Shown piece after piece: positions 40,361 to 53,399 of a stretch of DNA of 64,000 nucleotides (within the stretch, counting starts at the first letter, position 1; every line of letters begins with the position of its first letter). Source of the stretch: Struthidea cinerea (lineage: Eukaryota; Chordata; Aves; Passeriformes; Corcoracidae); the NCBI GenBank assembly GCA_013397865.1, contig VZTI01003800.1, forward strand, positions 210,709 through 274,708, in the 5' to 3' direction. Both the position numbers and the translations under genes were made by a program. The notes below the pieces were generated by a model. The model had not been told where the DNA came from. It saw nothing but the letters and a program-made list of their open reading frames with translations, and did not search any database.

Positions 40361-41439
40361 TGTTCTGTTAATGGTGGGCATTAATTTCCATGTGTGACAA
40401 AGCCAGGTCAAAGCCATCAAGAAGATACACAAAGGACTTCCCTCTGCACGCCACTGTGGAGCCCCCCTGACTGCATCCCACTCCAGGCAGGGGTGGGGAA
40501 ATGCACAGACTCCAGCACCTTTACAGGAAAAGCCTGATTTCAGAAAACACAGTGTCTGTACCAGTTAGATAAGGTATCTGACCAGGAAAACCACAACAGC
40601 GAAGGAGGAGAACCAGGCTGAGAAGCTGTAGGAGCAGCAGTAGGAGACGGGGATAAAGGTTACTGAAGGTCAAGTACAGCTGGCGCATTGCTGCTGGCAC
40701 GAAATTGCTGCTGCATTCCAGGAAATCATTCCCTCTCATCTTCCTGAGCCTGTCACATCCTATTTCACTTACTGGTTCCTTTTCAAGGTGTTCGTCTTAT
40801 TTGTCTCCTTGGGTTTGCTGTTTATCTCCATTTATTCTCAGCATAATTTGAGGCTCGTTGTTTGAATTCTGTGACTGGTGGGCAGGTGGGGGAGAGTTAA
40901 CCTGTGTAATGATTTGGAGAATCTATGTGGGAAGGAGAGAGAACAAGATTAGTAGAAGTGATTACAGCAGGAGTTGTGATGGGAATATCATTTCAGCAGA
41001 GTGAGCAGTGGGGGACCAGCTGGCCTGTGTCTCGTCATTTTTGCAGAGAAAACTGAAGGAGCCACGTTTCTCTGTGTGAGCCGTGTCCGGGAGCTATAAA
41101 ATTACCTACTGATGAATAAGCTAGAAAGTTGTCTGAAATAAAGTTTAGGAAGCACTAACATACCTCACACAATTCCAGCTTTATGGTAATGTATGTTAGA
41201 TAATTAGCACCAATGGGTAAGAGGCATGAATACGCATACATCGAAAGCAAAGCATTAGCATATATTCAGAAGATTACAGTTAAATTTATCATGAGCTACC
41301 TGTCTCTGCTGGAACAGTTCTTACAGCAGGAATCTCAGTCCTCTTTGGAAAAGAAAAAGATATTAGAACTTCACATTCGGCTTGCAGGGGGCTCTTCTGA
41401 AGAAACCAAAGCTCACTATTCACAAATGAACCACGGAAA
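40361..41439. other. Non-coding stretch between two LTRs
   Basis: About 1.1 kb with no recognisable retroviral coding region, so the two LTRs are not the two ends of one provirus. A plus-strand open frame of 163 codons begins at 41213 and runs into the GC-rich LTR remnant; it shows no domain and is probably fortuitous. Confidence 0.5.
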
Positions 41440-42035
41440 TGCCCCCCCCCGTTACCAGCCTGGGCCTGCAGAGGGCTGCAGGGCTGTGGAGTGGCCACTG
41501 GGAGAAATGGCTGGGGCTGCCCTGTGCCAGGCACATTTGGTCCCAGCCAGCTCAAACCAACCCACTGCAGCACAGGCTGAGCCCCCCAGGCTTATATGGG
41601 GCACCTCTGGGAAAACAGATCTAAAGGAAGGGCAGAAAATTCCAGGTGGAGAAAAGAGGAGGGAACCCCAAGGTCAGAGGAAGAAGTGCTCCACAGCAAA
41701 GTAGACACGCCCTGCAGCCCATAGCAAAGCCCATGCTGGAGCAGAGAGACACTCCTGACAGAAATGCAGCCCCCAGAGCCCAGTCCGGAGCAGAAGAAAG
41801 GGGCAAGGAAGAAGGAAAAGCAGAGAAGGACTGTGAAGGACTGATTGCAACCCCCAGCCCCACTACACCATTCAGGCAGGGTGTAGAGGAATATGGAGTG
41901 AAGTTGAACCTGGGAAAGAGGGGAGGAAAGGTATTCTAATGTTTGTTTTTCTGTTTCTCACTACCCAAGCTAATAATTAAATGTTTGTTTTAATGAACAA
42001 AAAATTAAATTAGTTTTTCCCCAAGTTGAGTCAAT
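41440..42035 (+). mobile_element. Degraded LTR remnant related to the solo LTR
   Basis: Seen: GC-rich sequence with repeated purine-rich segments leads into AAGGTATTCTAATGTTTGTTTT, then an AT-rich stretch, then TTTCCCCAAGTTGAGTC near 42017-42033. The same order (AAGGTGTTCTAAGGG..., T-rich, AATAAA-like, ACTTAAGTTGAGCC) occurs in the solo LTR at 40114-40199. Known: a CCCCAAGTTGAGTC-like segment after the polyadenylation region is common in avian ERVL-type LTRs. Inferred: an older, truncated LTR of a related family, plus orientation. Neither a clean TG start nor a CA end is visible, so both boundaries are approximate. Confidence 0.55.
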
Positions 42036-45000
42036 ATTTGAGAGAGACAGTCTCCTACCTTCTTCTGAGCTTGGGAATGTATGTCTACATCTTCACTGCA
42101 GGACAAGTGCAGATGGATCTGGGGCAACCTGCCTTCTCCAGAGGCAAGACTTGAAGTCAGCTCACCAGGTGTGCCTTACATCTGCAACAGGAGCTAAACT
42201 TCCTTTGAATTACACTCAGCCACGTCTTGCATTCATAACACAGCTTCTGCCTCCTCTCAACGTTCTGCCCTGGGTGAAGAAGTATCTTCTCTGGCCCTAG
42301 ACATGATTATAACATCTTTTAATTTTAGCATTGCAATATGTCAATATGTGCACTGTGCAGGTTTTTAATCCTGTTGCTATCAGTTTACCAGACAACTGAG
42401 TAAAAGATATCCTGTGCTCCAAGTCTCCTGAGTAATGACTTAGTTATATTAAACTTGTTTCCTGGATGTCTCATCCATTGTTATGCTTGCAAAACAATTC
42501 ACATTAAGAATGCTCTGTTTTAACAACCTTGCCCAAGTATAATTCTTTTAATTTCTTCATCTGTTTCTTCTGGGAAGTTTAAGAAAATATCTTTAAGTTA
42601 CTGTTGAATTAAGGAGAAAATAATCCTCTACTTGTTCAAAGAAGAAAACCCCAGAACCTCAAACCACACTTTTTCATCTGTGCAGTCCTAGAAATAATGC
42701 TGAGGGTTTATCATTTCATGTATATTGCAAAACCTAAGTAAAAACCACTTGCATCTTCTGAGAACAAAAATGAGAAGGAATAAGATGAATAAGAAATGCT
42801 ACCAGGAAAAGACAGAAAACTAAGTGTAAATGGAGGTAAGCTACAGCTAAAGTGGCTGCAAGGTTACTCACGGATGGAATACTTGCACATACTCGGACAT
42901 ATAAAATCTGCAATTAAATTTTAAAAGAAATTCCTAAACCAGGGATTTGGTCCATCTAATAAGGGGAAAGATGTTGAGATTTAAGGACTCTACTGTTGTC
43001 TTGGAACTCCTTTTTTCTTCACAAGTCATTGAAAATGTCTGTCTTTGATAAAAACAGAGCTGTTTCATATACTGACTAATACTGCTCATGTTGTTACAAG
43101 ACTATTTGCAGATGATGTTTTAAAAAGGACACATAAAGAAAAGCATTCTTGAGGGACAAATCTTGTTCACAAACCCTGACTCAGACTAAGCACTTCTCTT
43201 ATTCAGAGCACAGAAGTGGAAACCTAAATTTAAAGTAAGAAGTCAGTATTTCTTTATGACATGTCTGGGATGCACCACCAGGAGTCAGAAAATTGAAGAG
43301 GTCATGTATGTGACACTGAGAAGCACATCTGCACCTGCTTAAAACCTACATACTGGTCACAACAGGATCTGGCAGAAATAAAATAATCAGGGTCAGAAGC
43401 AAAAAAGTAGGTTCTAGATAAATCCTGACAGAATGGCCCCCCAAAAATACCCTCTTTCCAAGGCACTTGGGAAGTACAAGAATAAAGTTGAGACTTGTGT
43501 TTCCTATAGATATAATTATATAGAGCCAAGCGACCCAGTGAGAAAGATGGGCAGAGAGATCCATTCCAGAGTAGACTCCAATAGAGTCTCCAATAGACTG
43601 GAGATTAAAAAGTAACATGAAACATGGAAGAGGCCCCAGTGTTGATCTGGCAAAATAGCTTCTGTCCTCTTAATTTTTTAATGTTTTGGGATATCTGAAG
43701 ACAGACTGGAAAACGCATTTGCATCCAGCTCTTTACACTACCAGGATAAATCTGTGAGAGTGAGAGATGTAGAAACACCTAATTGAGGTGCCTTGGAGGG
43801 AAGGAAAAGGCTGCAGGGAGTATGGTAGCAGATAAAGAACAGGGTACTCACATTCATTTTACAGCTTGTACTCCTCCTTTGCCCAGGAACACAAGCAAAA
43901 GACAAGCAAAACAACAAAGAGTAACAACATATTTTCTGTGTTACTTAAAATGCTATGAATACAGAAATTGAAACGTTCTTTCCTTTCTTTGATTCATCCA
44001 GTTGCACCTGTTTAGATAGAGAGGAATACAAACCAAACATGAGCATTCATTCTTATTTGCATGATTATAAGTGTGAGTTGAGAAAATTCAGCTTTTCTGA
44101 GAGGACACCTGCCCCTTGTCTTCCTCATCATTGTGCATTACCATTCTGTTACACTCGGAACTGCTGAGGATGGTGCTGAAACAACATTTGCTTCTTTCCA
44201 GAACGGAGAAGTTTGCTTGAGGTCTGTGTATATTGACTTCCTGAACACTAGTGATATACATAACTTCGCTGTTTATATGCAACATTTATCCCATTTTTTT
44301 TTCTCTTTTAATTTTTATCACAATAGAAAAACATTACACATCTATAGAATGTCTTTTTCAAACACCTTTAGTACCTACATGAACTGAATTTTCTTACTTA
44401 GAAACAAGAACACTTCAGGAGCTACAATAGGCACATACAATTACAAGTAACTGTATATGCAGGAGGTCCTGGGAACAGAGGTTAGGCAAGGCTTGAGTAT
44501 GAGATATGACACCAAACCAAAAATGGGATTCCAATATAGGCTTGGTACCAGGAAAATCTAAGTAAGCACAACTTTGCAAAAGAACAGAAACTTGGTTGCT
44601 TCAGAATAAATGGTCTTTACATGAAGCTGCTGGAGAACAATAACCAAGGAAAAGCTAAGCCCAGTTTACTTCAGGTTTAAACAGACTTCTGCAGAATCAT
44701 TCCTGACATCTGTTTGGTTATGTTTCAGGTTTGGCTATGAAAGTTTTGCAGAATCTTAAAAAAAAAACCCAACCAAACAAACCACAACACCCTCCCTCCA
44801 ATCTACATTTTATAATAGAACACAGTCTTTACAGATTCAATAAATTATTCATGGAGAAGGCAATATTACTATTAGACCCTGGGGTCTTGGGCTCCCTGCA
44901 TGTAAAAGATCTAACTCTACACAATCAATCCAGTAGGATAACTGTTACAGTCTACTTAACCCAGATTGCCTAACAGGGTTTGAAAATGGATTAGTGGATG

Positions 45001-45793
45001 ATGAGCTCGTTTTAAAAGCAATATTATCTACCTGAAAAGCAGAGGATAATTCCTACTAGCCATTTTAAGAAATAAAATGATCCTAGGTTTGAAAGAAACT
45101 TTGCACATATTCTCTTAACTAGCTAGACATTGACACATGCAATGACTGGAGACATGGCAGAAGCTAAGCATCAAAACAGGCATCAATCAAAAACAAGAAC
45201 AGTAAGCAATACTTGTCTTACACTCTTAGAGTAAAAAAAATCTAGATTGACAAGGAGGTATCAAGACTGGCTCATTATTACAAATTCTCTGAATATCCTC
45301 TGTGAAGGGGCAAGCAAGACTTCTGGAGCGGCTACAACTCTTCATCATTACAGCAACTCCCATGATTAATACTGATATCCTGAGGATATGCTAACACATT
45401 TCTAATTACAGAGAGAGGCATAAACGTGAAAGCATTCTAGAGACTAAATGGTTCATTGCTTTCTATTTCTGGTGACTACCAAGCATCCAAAATAACCCAG
45501 CAGAATTTACTATCTATAGTGATGGGTTCCATTTTTATTTTTCACAGAAATCTCTGCTTGCTATCAAAGCACTATGCTATGGTCATTTTTTATTTTGCAC
45601 TTGCTAGGATACTCTGTTTTCCTTGCATGCATGCATTTTGTTTGTTCATAATATTCCCTTGAAATAGAGAAAATAGCTGGAACTAGCTCCAGATTGGATT
45701 GGACACAGAAAGGAAAAAGCACAAGGAGACTTACTGCTACATGAAGACATCAAGATTTCAGACAGAGAAAAGAGACATATTCTGAACTTCCTG
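42036..45793. other. Non-coding stretch, no gene recognised
   Basis: AT-rich non-coding DNA. A short tandem-like repetition of AGACTCCAATAG and AGTCTCCAATAG lies near 43573-43597. Open frames are below 95 codons, with no recognisable family. Confidence 0.55.
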
Positions 45794-46020
45794 CAGAATC
45801 ATAGCATCATTTACTTCAGAGGAGACCTCTAAGAACATTGAGTCCAACCATTAACCCAGCACTGCCAAGTTCACCACTAAATCATGTCCCTAAGTGCCAC
45901 ATCTACACATCCTTTGAATTTCTTCTGGGATGGTGACTCCACCACTTCCCTGGGCAGCCCGTTCTAATGCTTGACAGCCCTTTCTTTGAAGATTTTTTTC
46001 CTAATATGCATCTACTGAAA
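45794..46020 (-). mobile_element. CR1 LINE 3' end, truncated
   Basis: On the plus strand the segment opens CAGAATCATAGCATCATTTA and passes through GAGTCCAACCATTAACCC, CACCACTAAATCATGTCCC and GGATGGTGACTCCACCAC to CCTGGGCAGCCCGTTC. This is the reverse complement of the 3' terminal region of an avian CR1 element. The ATTCTATG-like terminal repeat lies at the left edge, so the element runs on the minus strand. The copy is about 225 bp and lost its 5' part, as usual for CR1. It contains no coding sequence of use to the host. Confidence 0.85.
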
Positions 46021-49000
46021 ACAGTTCATATTTTGAATATCAAATCTTCACAGCAAACTGTTCATAGGCAAGCCCTAGGCTGAAAGATGTTCGCATAAAA
46101 CATTAGTTGAATAAATTCAAACTAACATATTTCTGAATCCAGTAGAGCAGTTTGTAAGAACAGAATCCACCATTGGCATACATGGTCACTCCAGGATTCT
46201 GTGAAAGCAGACAGAACTCCAGAACTCACAACATTTTTACACCGCTGTAAATATATCTCTCTTGTTAACAAAATGGCAGCATGACAAATGTAACGCAGGA
46301 GCATTGCTTGGCCCCCTTTGCCTAGCACATTTTCTCTCCTTTTATTCTTCAGTGCTTTTTCTCCCAACATGTTTTTTGTTTTCTGTGCTGCTACCTGGCT
46401 CTTCCCTTTCAGACAGCCTCTTCCTGACAGTTATCAGGGTTTAACATACTGTACTAGGAGGCTCGTGAATATTGCTCTTTGATTTTTAGTGCTTTATGAT
46501 GAATGGCTAGAAATCATTCCTGTAAAAAAAAAAAAAAAAAAGGGAAAGAAAAATAGTTTCTGAAAACCTTTGTGCTATTGAATTCTGCCTGCAAATTCTC
46601 TAGCATTGCCTTGCTTTGCTACAGGACTATCACTCTGCATTCTAGATGTTATACACCTTTCCCCCCACACCTCAAAACAGCAAGGTATAATGTGGGAAAA
46701 ATAAGAGTATGAACCCCAAGTTTGATTTTCCTTCATGATTTTTTTATTCTTTTGTTTTTTTAAGTCTTCCCAGATGTGTTTAAATTTGAGGTACTTTGTG
46801 TTTTTCATCCTATGTCACTTCATAACAGACCCCAGCTCTTTTTTCACTACCTAAATAAAAGCAGGGAGGCAAGAATTGAAATGGATCCTGGACTAACAAA
46901 GATTATTCAGCTCAGCAGAAAAACACTTCTACTGCATTTAGCAACCTACAGAAAGGATGGGGTGGAAAAGCCACTGTGAGGAAGGAGAAAAGGAGCAAAT
47001 AAAATATAAAGGCAAGAGTCTGTCCAACTGCAGATTTCTGCAAGGAGTCTGATAGAAGTACTCTTACCTCTAGTTTTCTTTAGGGGTGTTGTCGTTGACC
47101 TACATGCTTTCTGCCAGCGAAATTCAAGGCATTTATAAACTTGTCCAGGGTTTCAAGAGCATTCAGGCGAAGTATATCCCCAGAGGACTGGATTTAGTCC
47201 ATTGCGCCCAGACAGAGCAGAAACAGCAGGCTCCACACCTTCTAGAAGCCTTGGCAACATGCTTGTATCTGAGAAATTCCAGGCAGGAGCAGGCCCACAC
47301 TGTTAGGGTGTGCTGCCATCACATCCACACAGCTGGAAATCCAGCCTGAAATCACTGTTGGTGATCCTTCCACAACGCCCTGCAGAGCAGGAAGGATCCT
47401 GGTGGGCAAGCTCTTGATGCCATTTCTGCAGGTCACAGAAAGGCAGCACAGCCCCCCTCTCATTCTCCCATCAGGTAATCCCCCAATCCTCAGTGATGGC
47501 TATGGGACCAAGTTCAGAGCAGCAGAGCACTGGCTGGTCTACAGGGGGATGAGCGGGATAATCTTCCCCTCTCCACCAGAAAAACAAGCTTCCTGTTTTC
47601 GTTGCTTGGCGAGAAAATAGTCTGAAGTTGTCAATACAAATATCAGGCAGCAAAGTTTATGTTCTATATTTTTAAGTCTCTTTAAGACAGTAAGTCAAAG
47701 TATATACCAGGCCAGGACATACTGCCAGTTGAGACATGAAAGTAATTTCCTAAGAACACATATACACAAGGCCTTTCAAGCACTGCTGTGCCAGGGAAGG
47801 AACTAAATCAATTTCCACCACTTGAAGTCCTCCTTCTTAAAGCTGAATCTCAGTCTTCTCCATTGTTCCCATGAACTCAAAAATACATTTATTTCCTTGA
47901 TTTTTCTCCTTCTGTTTCCAAGTGTCATAATTCCCCAGTCTGGGCTAATGAAATACACAGAAGCTGGTGGTCCCCACCACAGAGAGCCAACAGCCTACAA
48001 GCAGTAACAAAGAGCACGGTGGCAAGTACCAACAAGGGAAGGAAAAGAAGCATTTCTCGGTGAACTCATCTGAATTAAAAAGTTCAAATTTATCACCTTC
48101 ACTTTGCTATCCTTTCATGAATGGTAAGCTTCAACTCTAGAACAGTTCAGCAGTTCCCCCTTTCATGATTCATGTGCTTAAAGCACACACAACAGTGACT
48201 TTACAGCATTCAGCTTTCCCAAACTTCTTCAGCATAACGGAAGAATACAGAAGAACACATTTCATAGTATGGCACAGGTGGCACCTTGCAATTCTCTGTC
48301 TGGGATTCCAGCATGTTTCTGCACCTTTCTTACTAATTGGCTGCAACATGGAAAAACTCATGTATGAACCAGGAATTTCAAGATCTTCTTCAACTTGAAG
48401 ATATACATGCTGAAAAAATTAAAAAACAGGATTTAAAAGATTCAAACATTTTTTTACTATAATAACCAACCACAACTAATACTGTGGACCTAGGTTCTAA
48501 GTATGAACCAAATGCCTATATGCCAGAGGTAAGAGGAAGGTGATTTTGGAGATGTAGTCAGCTTGTCTGAGCACCTCATTACAATTATGTGCTATGGCTG
48601 TCACCATGTGTCTCTGCATATCTACGTTCAGACCAGAGGTTGCACAAGAAGATGGGTATCAGTTCCCCCACTGAAACATACCCATTTCGCAGGGAGGTTT
48701 GTCAGAGGCAAACCCGTGGGCCCTGCAGACAGTGAGGCTTGGCCCATGGCCTTACACATGGCCCATGGCCCAGGCTGCTCTGAGGCTGGGTAGAGAACCA
48801 ACTGCAGCCACGTCAGCTCACATTCCTCACCGCCGTTTGTTGCTCTGGGACAGTAGGCACTTCCAGCTTGGTTTCCAATTCATCAGATTTCTCAGTGAAG
48901 TGGTTCTTTGCATTTCACCTGTACCTTCTAACACCACACAGATAGCCAGATCCTGTTCTCCCATCTGCTGGCTCACAAGTGGAGAAAACTGTCAAAATCA

Positions 49001-49849
49001 AACAGAAAACCAGCATTCTGTGTTGCATGCCCACAGAGTGGGCACTCACAGCACAGATCAGTGAAGTACCAGTTATGCCTAGTCTAGTACCATGTGTGTA
49101 AGGGTGCTTTCACCAAAGCAAACTGATGAAGGGCAAAAGTTACCTGGAAGATACATCAGTACTCCTTAGTCCTTACTGACTTGTGTGTTAAAAGGCTCCA
49201 CACCAGACATGTCATTTCACTAAAAAGCCACTTTGCCCTGTGAAATTGGAGTGCCCAGGCCTCAGACGAATACCTGGCTCTTCGCCTAAGGTCACAGTTT
49301 CTTTCTTGCTAAGTCTAATGTCTTTTCTCAGTCTGACGGATTTAATGGGATTCGTGGGATTTTCATTTTCCTGAGAGCCTACTATATTTATAGGCAAAAA
49401 TACTGTTTTGCCTTTTTTTCCCCTCAACAGTTCTGTAAAATAGCTCCACCTTCTAGGGGGTCTACATTAAATTTTTTTAATACTGCAGAGAATCCTTGAT
49501 TTGCAACGGAATATTCAGAGTAGAAGAGGCTTCCTCTGCAACCACCCCTCCCATTCTTCAACTTTACAAAAGTTCTCTTCACAAAGTTCCAAACCACTCT
49601 GGTTTAGATGCAGAGCACTGAGAAGGCTTAACATTAGGTTAAACTTCTTTTCCTTTGTTCTGGAGTGTGCATTTTGGGGCAGGGTTGTTAAGCAAGAAAA
49701 GTAACTGAAGATTCTCCACGGAAAAGGTCATTTTCTGGCAGGAGTTTCAGTTCATACCTATTAAATTCTCACAAGGAGCCAGGTTTATTGTTTGTTTGTT
49801 TTAAAACTAGAAACAACCTTCAGTTCCACATTCAGGATTTGTATGTCAC
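46021..49849. other. Non-coding stretch, no gene recognised
   Basis: An 18-A run lies at 46524-46541; no retrotransposed copy can be identified upstream of it. Repeated GGCCCATGGCC-type sequence occurs near 48739-48775. The open frames around 47086-49064 show no domain. Confidence 0.55.
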
Positions 49850-51180
49850 GTTTCAGCCTGGAGCATATTTTTACGGTTAAGTTATAAACCTTTAAATTAA
49901 GACTTTATCATAAAAATACACGACAACTCTCTCGCAATAACATTGAGAACATCACCACTATAATGATAAAAATGATTAAATGCTGTAATTCTGTTTAAGA
50001 CATTGCCAACAGATTTTGTGTTAACTGCCTGCAATTAAAGGTCTGTCTCTTTTAATAACAACATATTATTATGAATTCTGCCAGCACTTTTTTAGCTTCC
50101 AAAATACTATTAAAATAAATACGCTCAGGATGAGAAAGAGTAACACAAACAGGAAAACAGACTGTTTCACAATTATAAAGCCCTTGGCAATAGAGAGTTC
50201 AGTTTTAATATAAACCTGAATTCCTTAATACAGATTACCCAGAGCAGGAGACAAGTTCTGTACTAACCTTATTTAACATGCCTGCCTGGGCGTACTGAGC
50301 ATTCAAAACATTGTACTCTGTACCCTCCTGGAGCATCCTAATGAACTGGGGGAGCAAGATTAAACTAAAATAAATATCTAATTTTTTTTTAAGTATGACA
50401 GAGGGGCAGCAAGAAGATTTGTACTGGCAGTAGGATGCATTTTTTCAGTCTCTTCATTAGTCATTACAAATAAATTAGCTAACTGCTAAATAACAAAAAA
50501 AAGACAGGCACTAATTAGAGTAGTGGCTTAGACAACTGTGTGTATTCAAAGTTAAAACTTAACTAGAAGTTAAAACGATGTTGTTTTATTGATGTGTACT
50601 TAGCATTTTTAGCCCTTTAAACATTAAATGGAGGTTCACTTAGGAAGGGACATTACAATGAAACATTTAAATACACTGCTAATTTTCTCCTCCAGTTAGT
50701 GATACTCGCCTTTCTCCTGACACAGTCACTAGCAAAAAAAGAGCAAAATAAGAAACCTGCCAAACATGAGCAAATATTTTCACCTTTTTCCTAGAGTAAA
50801 TTATTGTCTCTGAATTGCCATTCTTCTTATTCCAGTTTTATTCTTTTCATTTGTTGGCAAGGGAATTCGTATGCTCCAGCCCCCCTCCTTCCTCCCAACA
50901 GTGATACTGGGCTAATAAATTCTTACTGCTTTTTTCCATCTATCAAAACCACTGCATAAATCGCTGCCTAGGAGTCCTCGCCACTGAGCCACACATACTG
51001 CTGACCCCCCTTGGGAACAGCAAGCAGAACCCTGTGCCAATCAGCAATTATAAGATAATGGTACTAAAAAGCCTGAACCTGGGAGTTATTCAGTTGCTTT
51101 GCCAATGCTTGTAGGACTCTTTTATGTGCCTGGGAATTAAGTAATTAACAGACTAATTTATTGTTCACTAAAAAGGATTC
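49850..51180. promoter_or_regulatory. Candidate conserved non-coding block (unproven)
   Basis: AT-rich, repeat-poor sequence with several homeodomain-type cores, including the palindrome CTAATTAG at 50511-50518 and GTAATTAA near 51141-51148. There is no open frame of note and no transposon similarity. The texture resembles gene-desert enhancers, but conservation cannot be seen from one sequence. Confidence 0.2.
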
Positions 51181-52347
51181 CTCTCTCTCTAGTCAGGTTT
51201 GACATCATCAAAATTCCCCACCACATCAGAACACGCCAATTGTTCATCCTCATTTCCAAAAAACAAAGAAATCCACGAAAATATTGCTTCATAGCTTAAG
51301 CTTGCTTTGGAAAAAAACCAAACCCAAACCATAGAAAAATCACCATCACAATTTGAGTATTGTCCTCCAATACAAATACACATGCCTTAAATAAAGTCAG
51401 TCCTAAATTAACAAGACCTGGATAAGCCAAAGATATCAGTCAAGTAGGTTGTGAATACATTGGTGCTCCTCACTCTGAAAAGTAAAGGATGAATCTGTTT
51501 TTAACCTTTGTGCAGACTGCATGGAATAACCTAGAACATTCTCCCCACAGAAGCTAGATCATTGCTAAAAGAAAGGACAAGCTTTAACCACTGACGGCAA
51601 CGAACACCACTGCTTTAGCTTACAGTCCAAGCCACAGCCAAGAGATCAGTGCTCAAGCACGGTATTACAACCTGTTTTCTAGTTGATACACAGTATTAAG
51701 GCTTCACCTGCATTACAAATACATAAACAAAAGCAGGAGAGGTTACATTACAGGAAGTGATGACTGCAATGTTATAGTAGTCATCATGGTCAAGGGGAAA
51801 TTGTGTTCAACTTCATGGATTAAACACTGGTGGAGAACACCTTTCTGCTTCTGTGCTCTAGGTCTTTCCTTCCAGCGCAGAAGAAGCCTGCCAGTTGATC
51901 TTTGCAGAATCTGAAGGAAGGAATCAGCCAAATTTGCAACATAGAAAAGAAAAAATAAATCAAGCTAAGCTTAGGAAATAAAGAATATGAATTAGAGATG
52001 TCAGATCTCCTTTACTGAGGATATTTTAATAAATAGGATAAATACCTGTTGGAAACAATCAAGGTATTTCCATTCCTGTCTCAGGTCAGGTTATTGACCA
52101 GCTGTTCTCTCAAGACTACTCCAACGAGGATATTTTCAGGATTTTAGTATCTACAATGTTGTCACTGCATCTCTTCTGGTCCAGTCACATCACTCAAATC
52201 AGTCTCATCAGCCAAAGTTCAAAACAAGCCAAAATGATCCCGTGACTCCGGGTTATTACAGAGCAGAAGAGTCAAAAGAAAACTTTTGCGACTGAGAGGG
52301 CTGAGCAGCCTGAGGGGTGGCAAGGAAGGCATATTTATCAAAAAAAT
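51181..52347. other. Non-coding stretch, no gene recognised
   Basis: No gene or repeat end recognised. It ends at the 3' terminus of the larger CR1 copy. Confidence 0.5.
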
Positions 52348-53315
52348 AAACCACAGAATTCTGGTAAGGCTGGAAAGGACAACAGTGGGTAATCTGGTCC
52401 AACCTCCCTCAAGTAGAGTCTTCCTGGAGCACACTGTACAGGATTGCATCCAGATGGTTCTGGAATGTCTCCAGTGAAGGAGACTCCACAACCTCTCTGG
52501 GCCATCTGTGCATGGTCACTGCACAGTAAAGCAGTTCTTCCCTATATTCAGGTGATACTTCCTCCGCATCAGTTTCTGTCCGTTGCCTCTTGTCCTATTG
52601 CTTGGCACCACCCAGCAGAGCCTGGATACATCCTCTGACACCTCCTTCAGATACCGACAGACACTCATGAGGTGTCCTCTCAGTCATCTCTTCTCGGCTG
52701 AACAGGCCAAACTCTCTCATCCTATCCTCATAAGAGTATTTCATCATCTTTGTTGCCCTCTGCCAGACCCGCTCCAGGAGCTCCATGTCTGTCGTGTACT
52801 GAGGAGCCCAGAACTGGTCACAGCACTCCAGATGTGCCTCACTGGGGCTGAGTAGAGGGGCAGAATCACCTCCCTTGACCTGCTGGCAATGCTCTTTCCT
52901 GCCATTGTCCTTGGCACTGCTGGTTCACGGACAGCTCGTTGTCCACCAGGACCCCCAGGTCCTGCTCCACAGAGCTGCTCCCAGCAGGTCAGCCCCCAGC
53001 CCGTGCTGGTGCCCAGGGTTATTCCTCCTCAGGAGCAGGACTCGGCATTTGCCTATGTTAAATTCAGATGGTTCTTCTTTGCCCCTCTCTCCAGCCTGTC
53101 GAGGCCCTTCTGAGGGGCTGCACAGCCCCCCTGGGGTATTGGCCTCTCCTCCCAGCTTTGTGTCATCAGTGAACGTGCTGAGGAGGCATCTGCCTCTTCA
53201 TGCAAGTCATTGATAAATCAGTTGAAAATACTGGGCCCGGTTTTGAACCCTGGGGGACACCACTAGTGATAGTCCTCCAACTTTGCACTGTAGAAGCAAT
53301 TGTAGAACCTTCCTG
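52348..53315 (-). mobile_element. CR1 LINE, 3' end with partial reverse transcriptase tail
   Basis: Seen: the plus strand opens AACCACAGAATTCTGGTAAGG, the reverse complement of a CR1 3' end, and carries CTGGTCCAACCTCCCTC soon after. On the minus strand, translated pieces in shifting frames read GPSIFN / FINDLHE (end of the reverse transcriptase palm), NHLNLT, then ERVWQRATKMMKYSYEDRMR and EFGLFSREE, the usual order of the CR1 ORF2 C-terminus. Several stops and frameshifts break it. Known: CR1 is the dominant LINE of birds, and most copies are 5'-truncated. Inferred: an inactive copy of about 970 bp, with its 5' truncation near 53290-53315. The 72-112 codon frames on either strand here belong to the element or are shadows of it. 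Confidence 0.92.
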
Positions 53316-53399
53316 AGAATCACAGAAGACTAAGCCATGCTTTCCTGGCTTGGGCAGAGGAGAACTTCCTTAACACTTCTTGGTGGAGGAGGCAAAAAG

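Noticed and set aside
41213..41704. 163-codon plus-strand open frame, the longest in the window
   Set aside because: Begins in plain AT-rich DNA and runs into the degraded LTR; its composition changes at the LTR edge and no domain is seen.
39269..42035. Complete provirus between two LTRs
   Set aside because: Only about 1.1 kb separates the LTRs, with no retroviral coding sequence, and the first LTR has its own complete target duplication.
46440..46545. Processed pseudogene ending in the 18-A run
   Set aside because: The sequence upstream shows no coding similarity and no AATAAA at the right distance, and no flanking duplication could be identified.
52595..53213. Open frames on both strands that look like small genes
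   Set aside because: They are parts or shadows of the CR1 reverse transcriptase tail.
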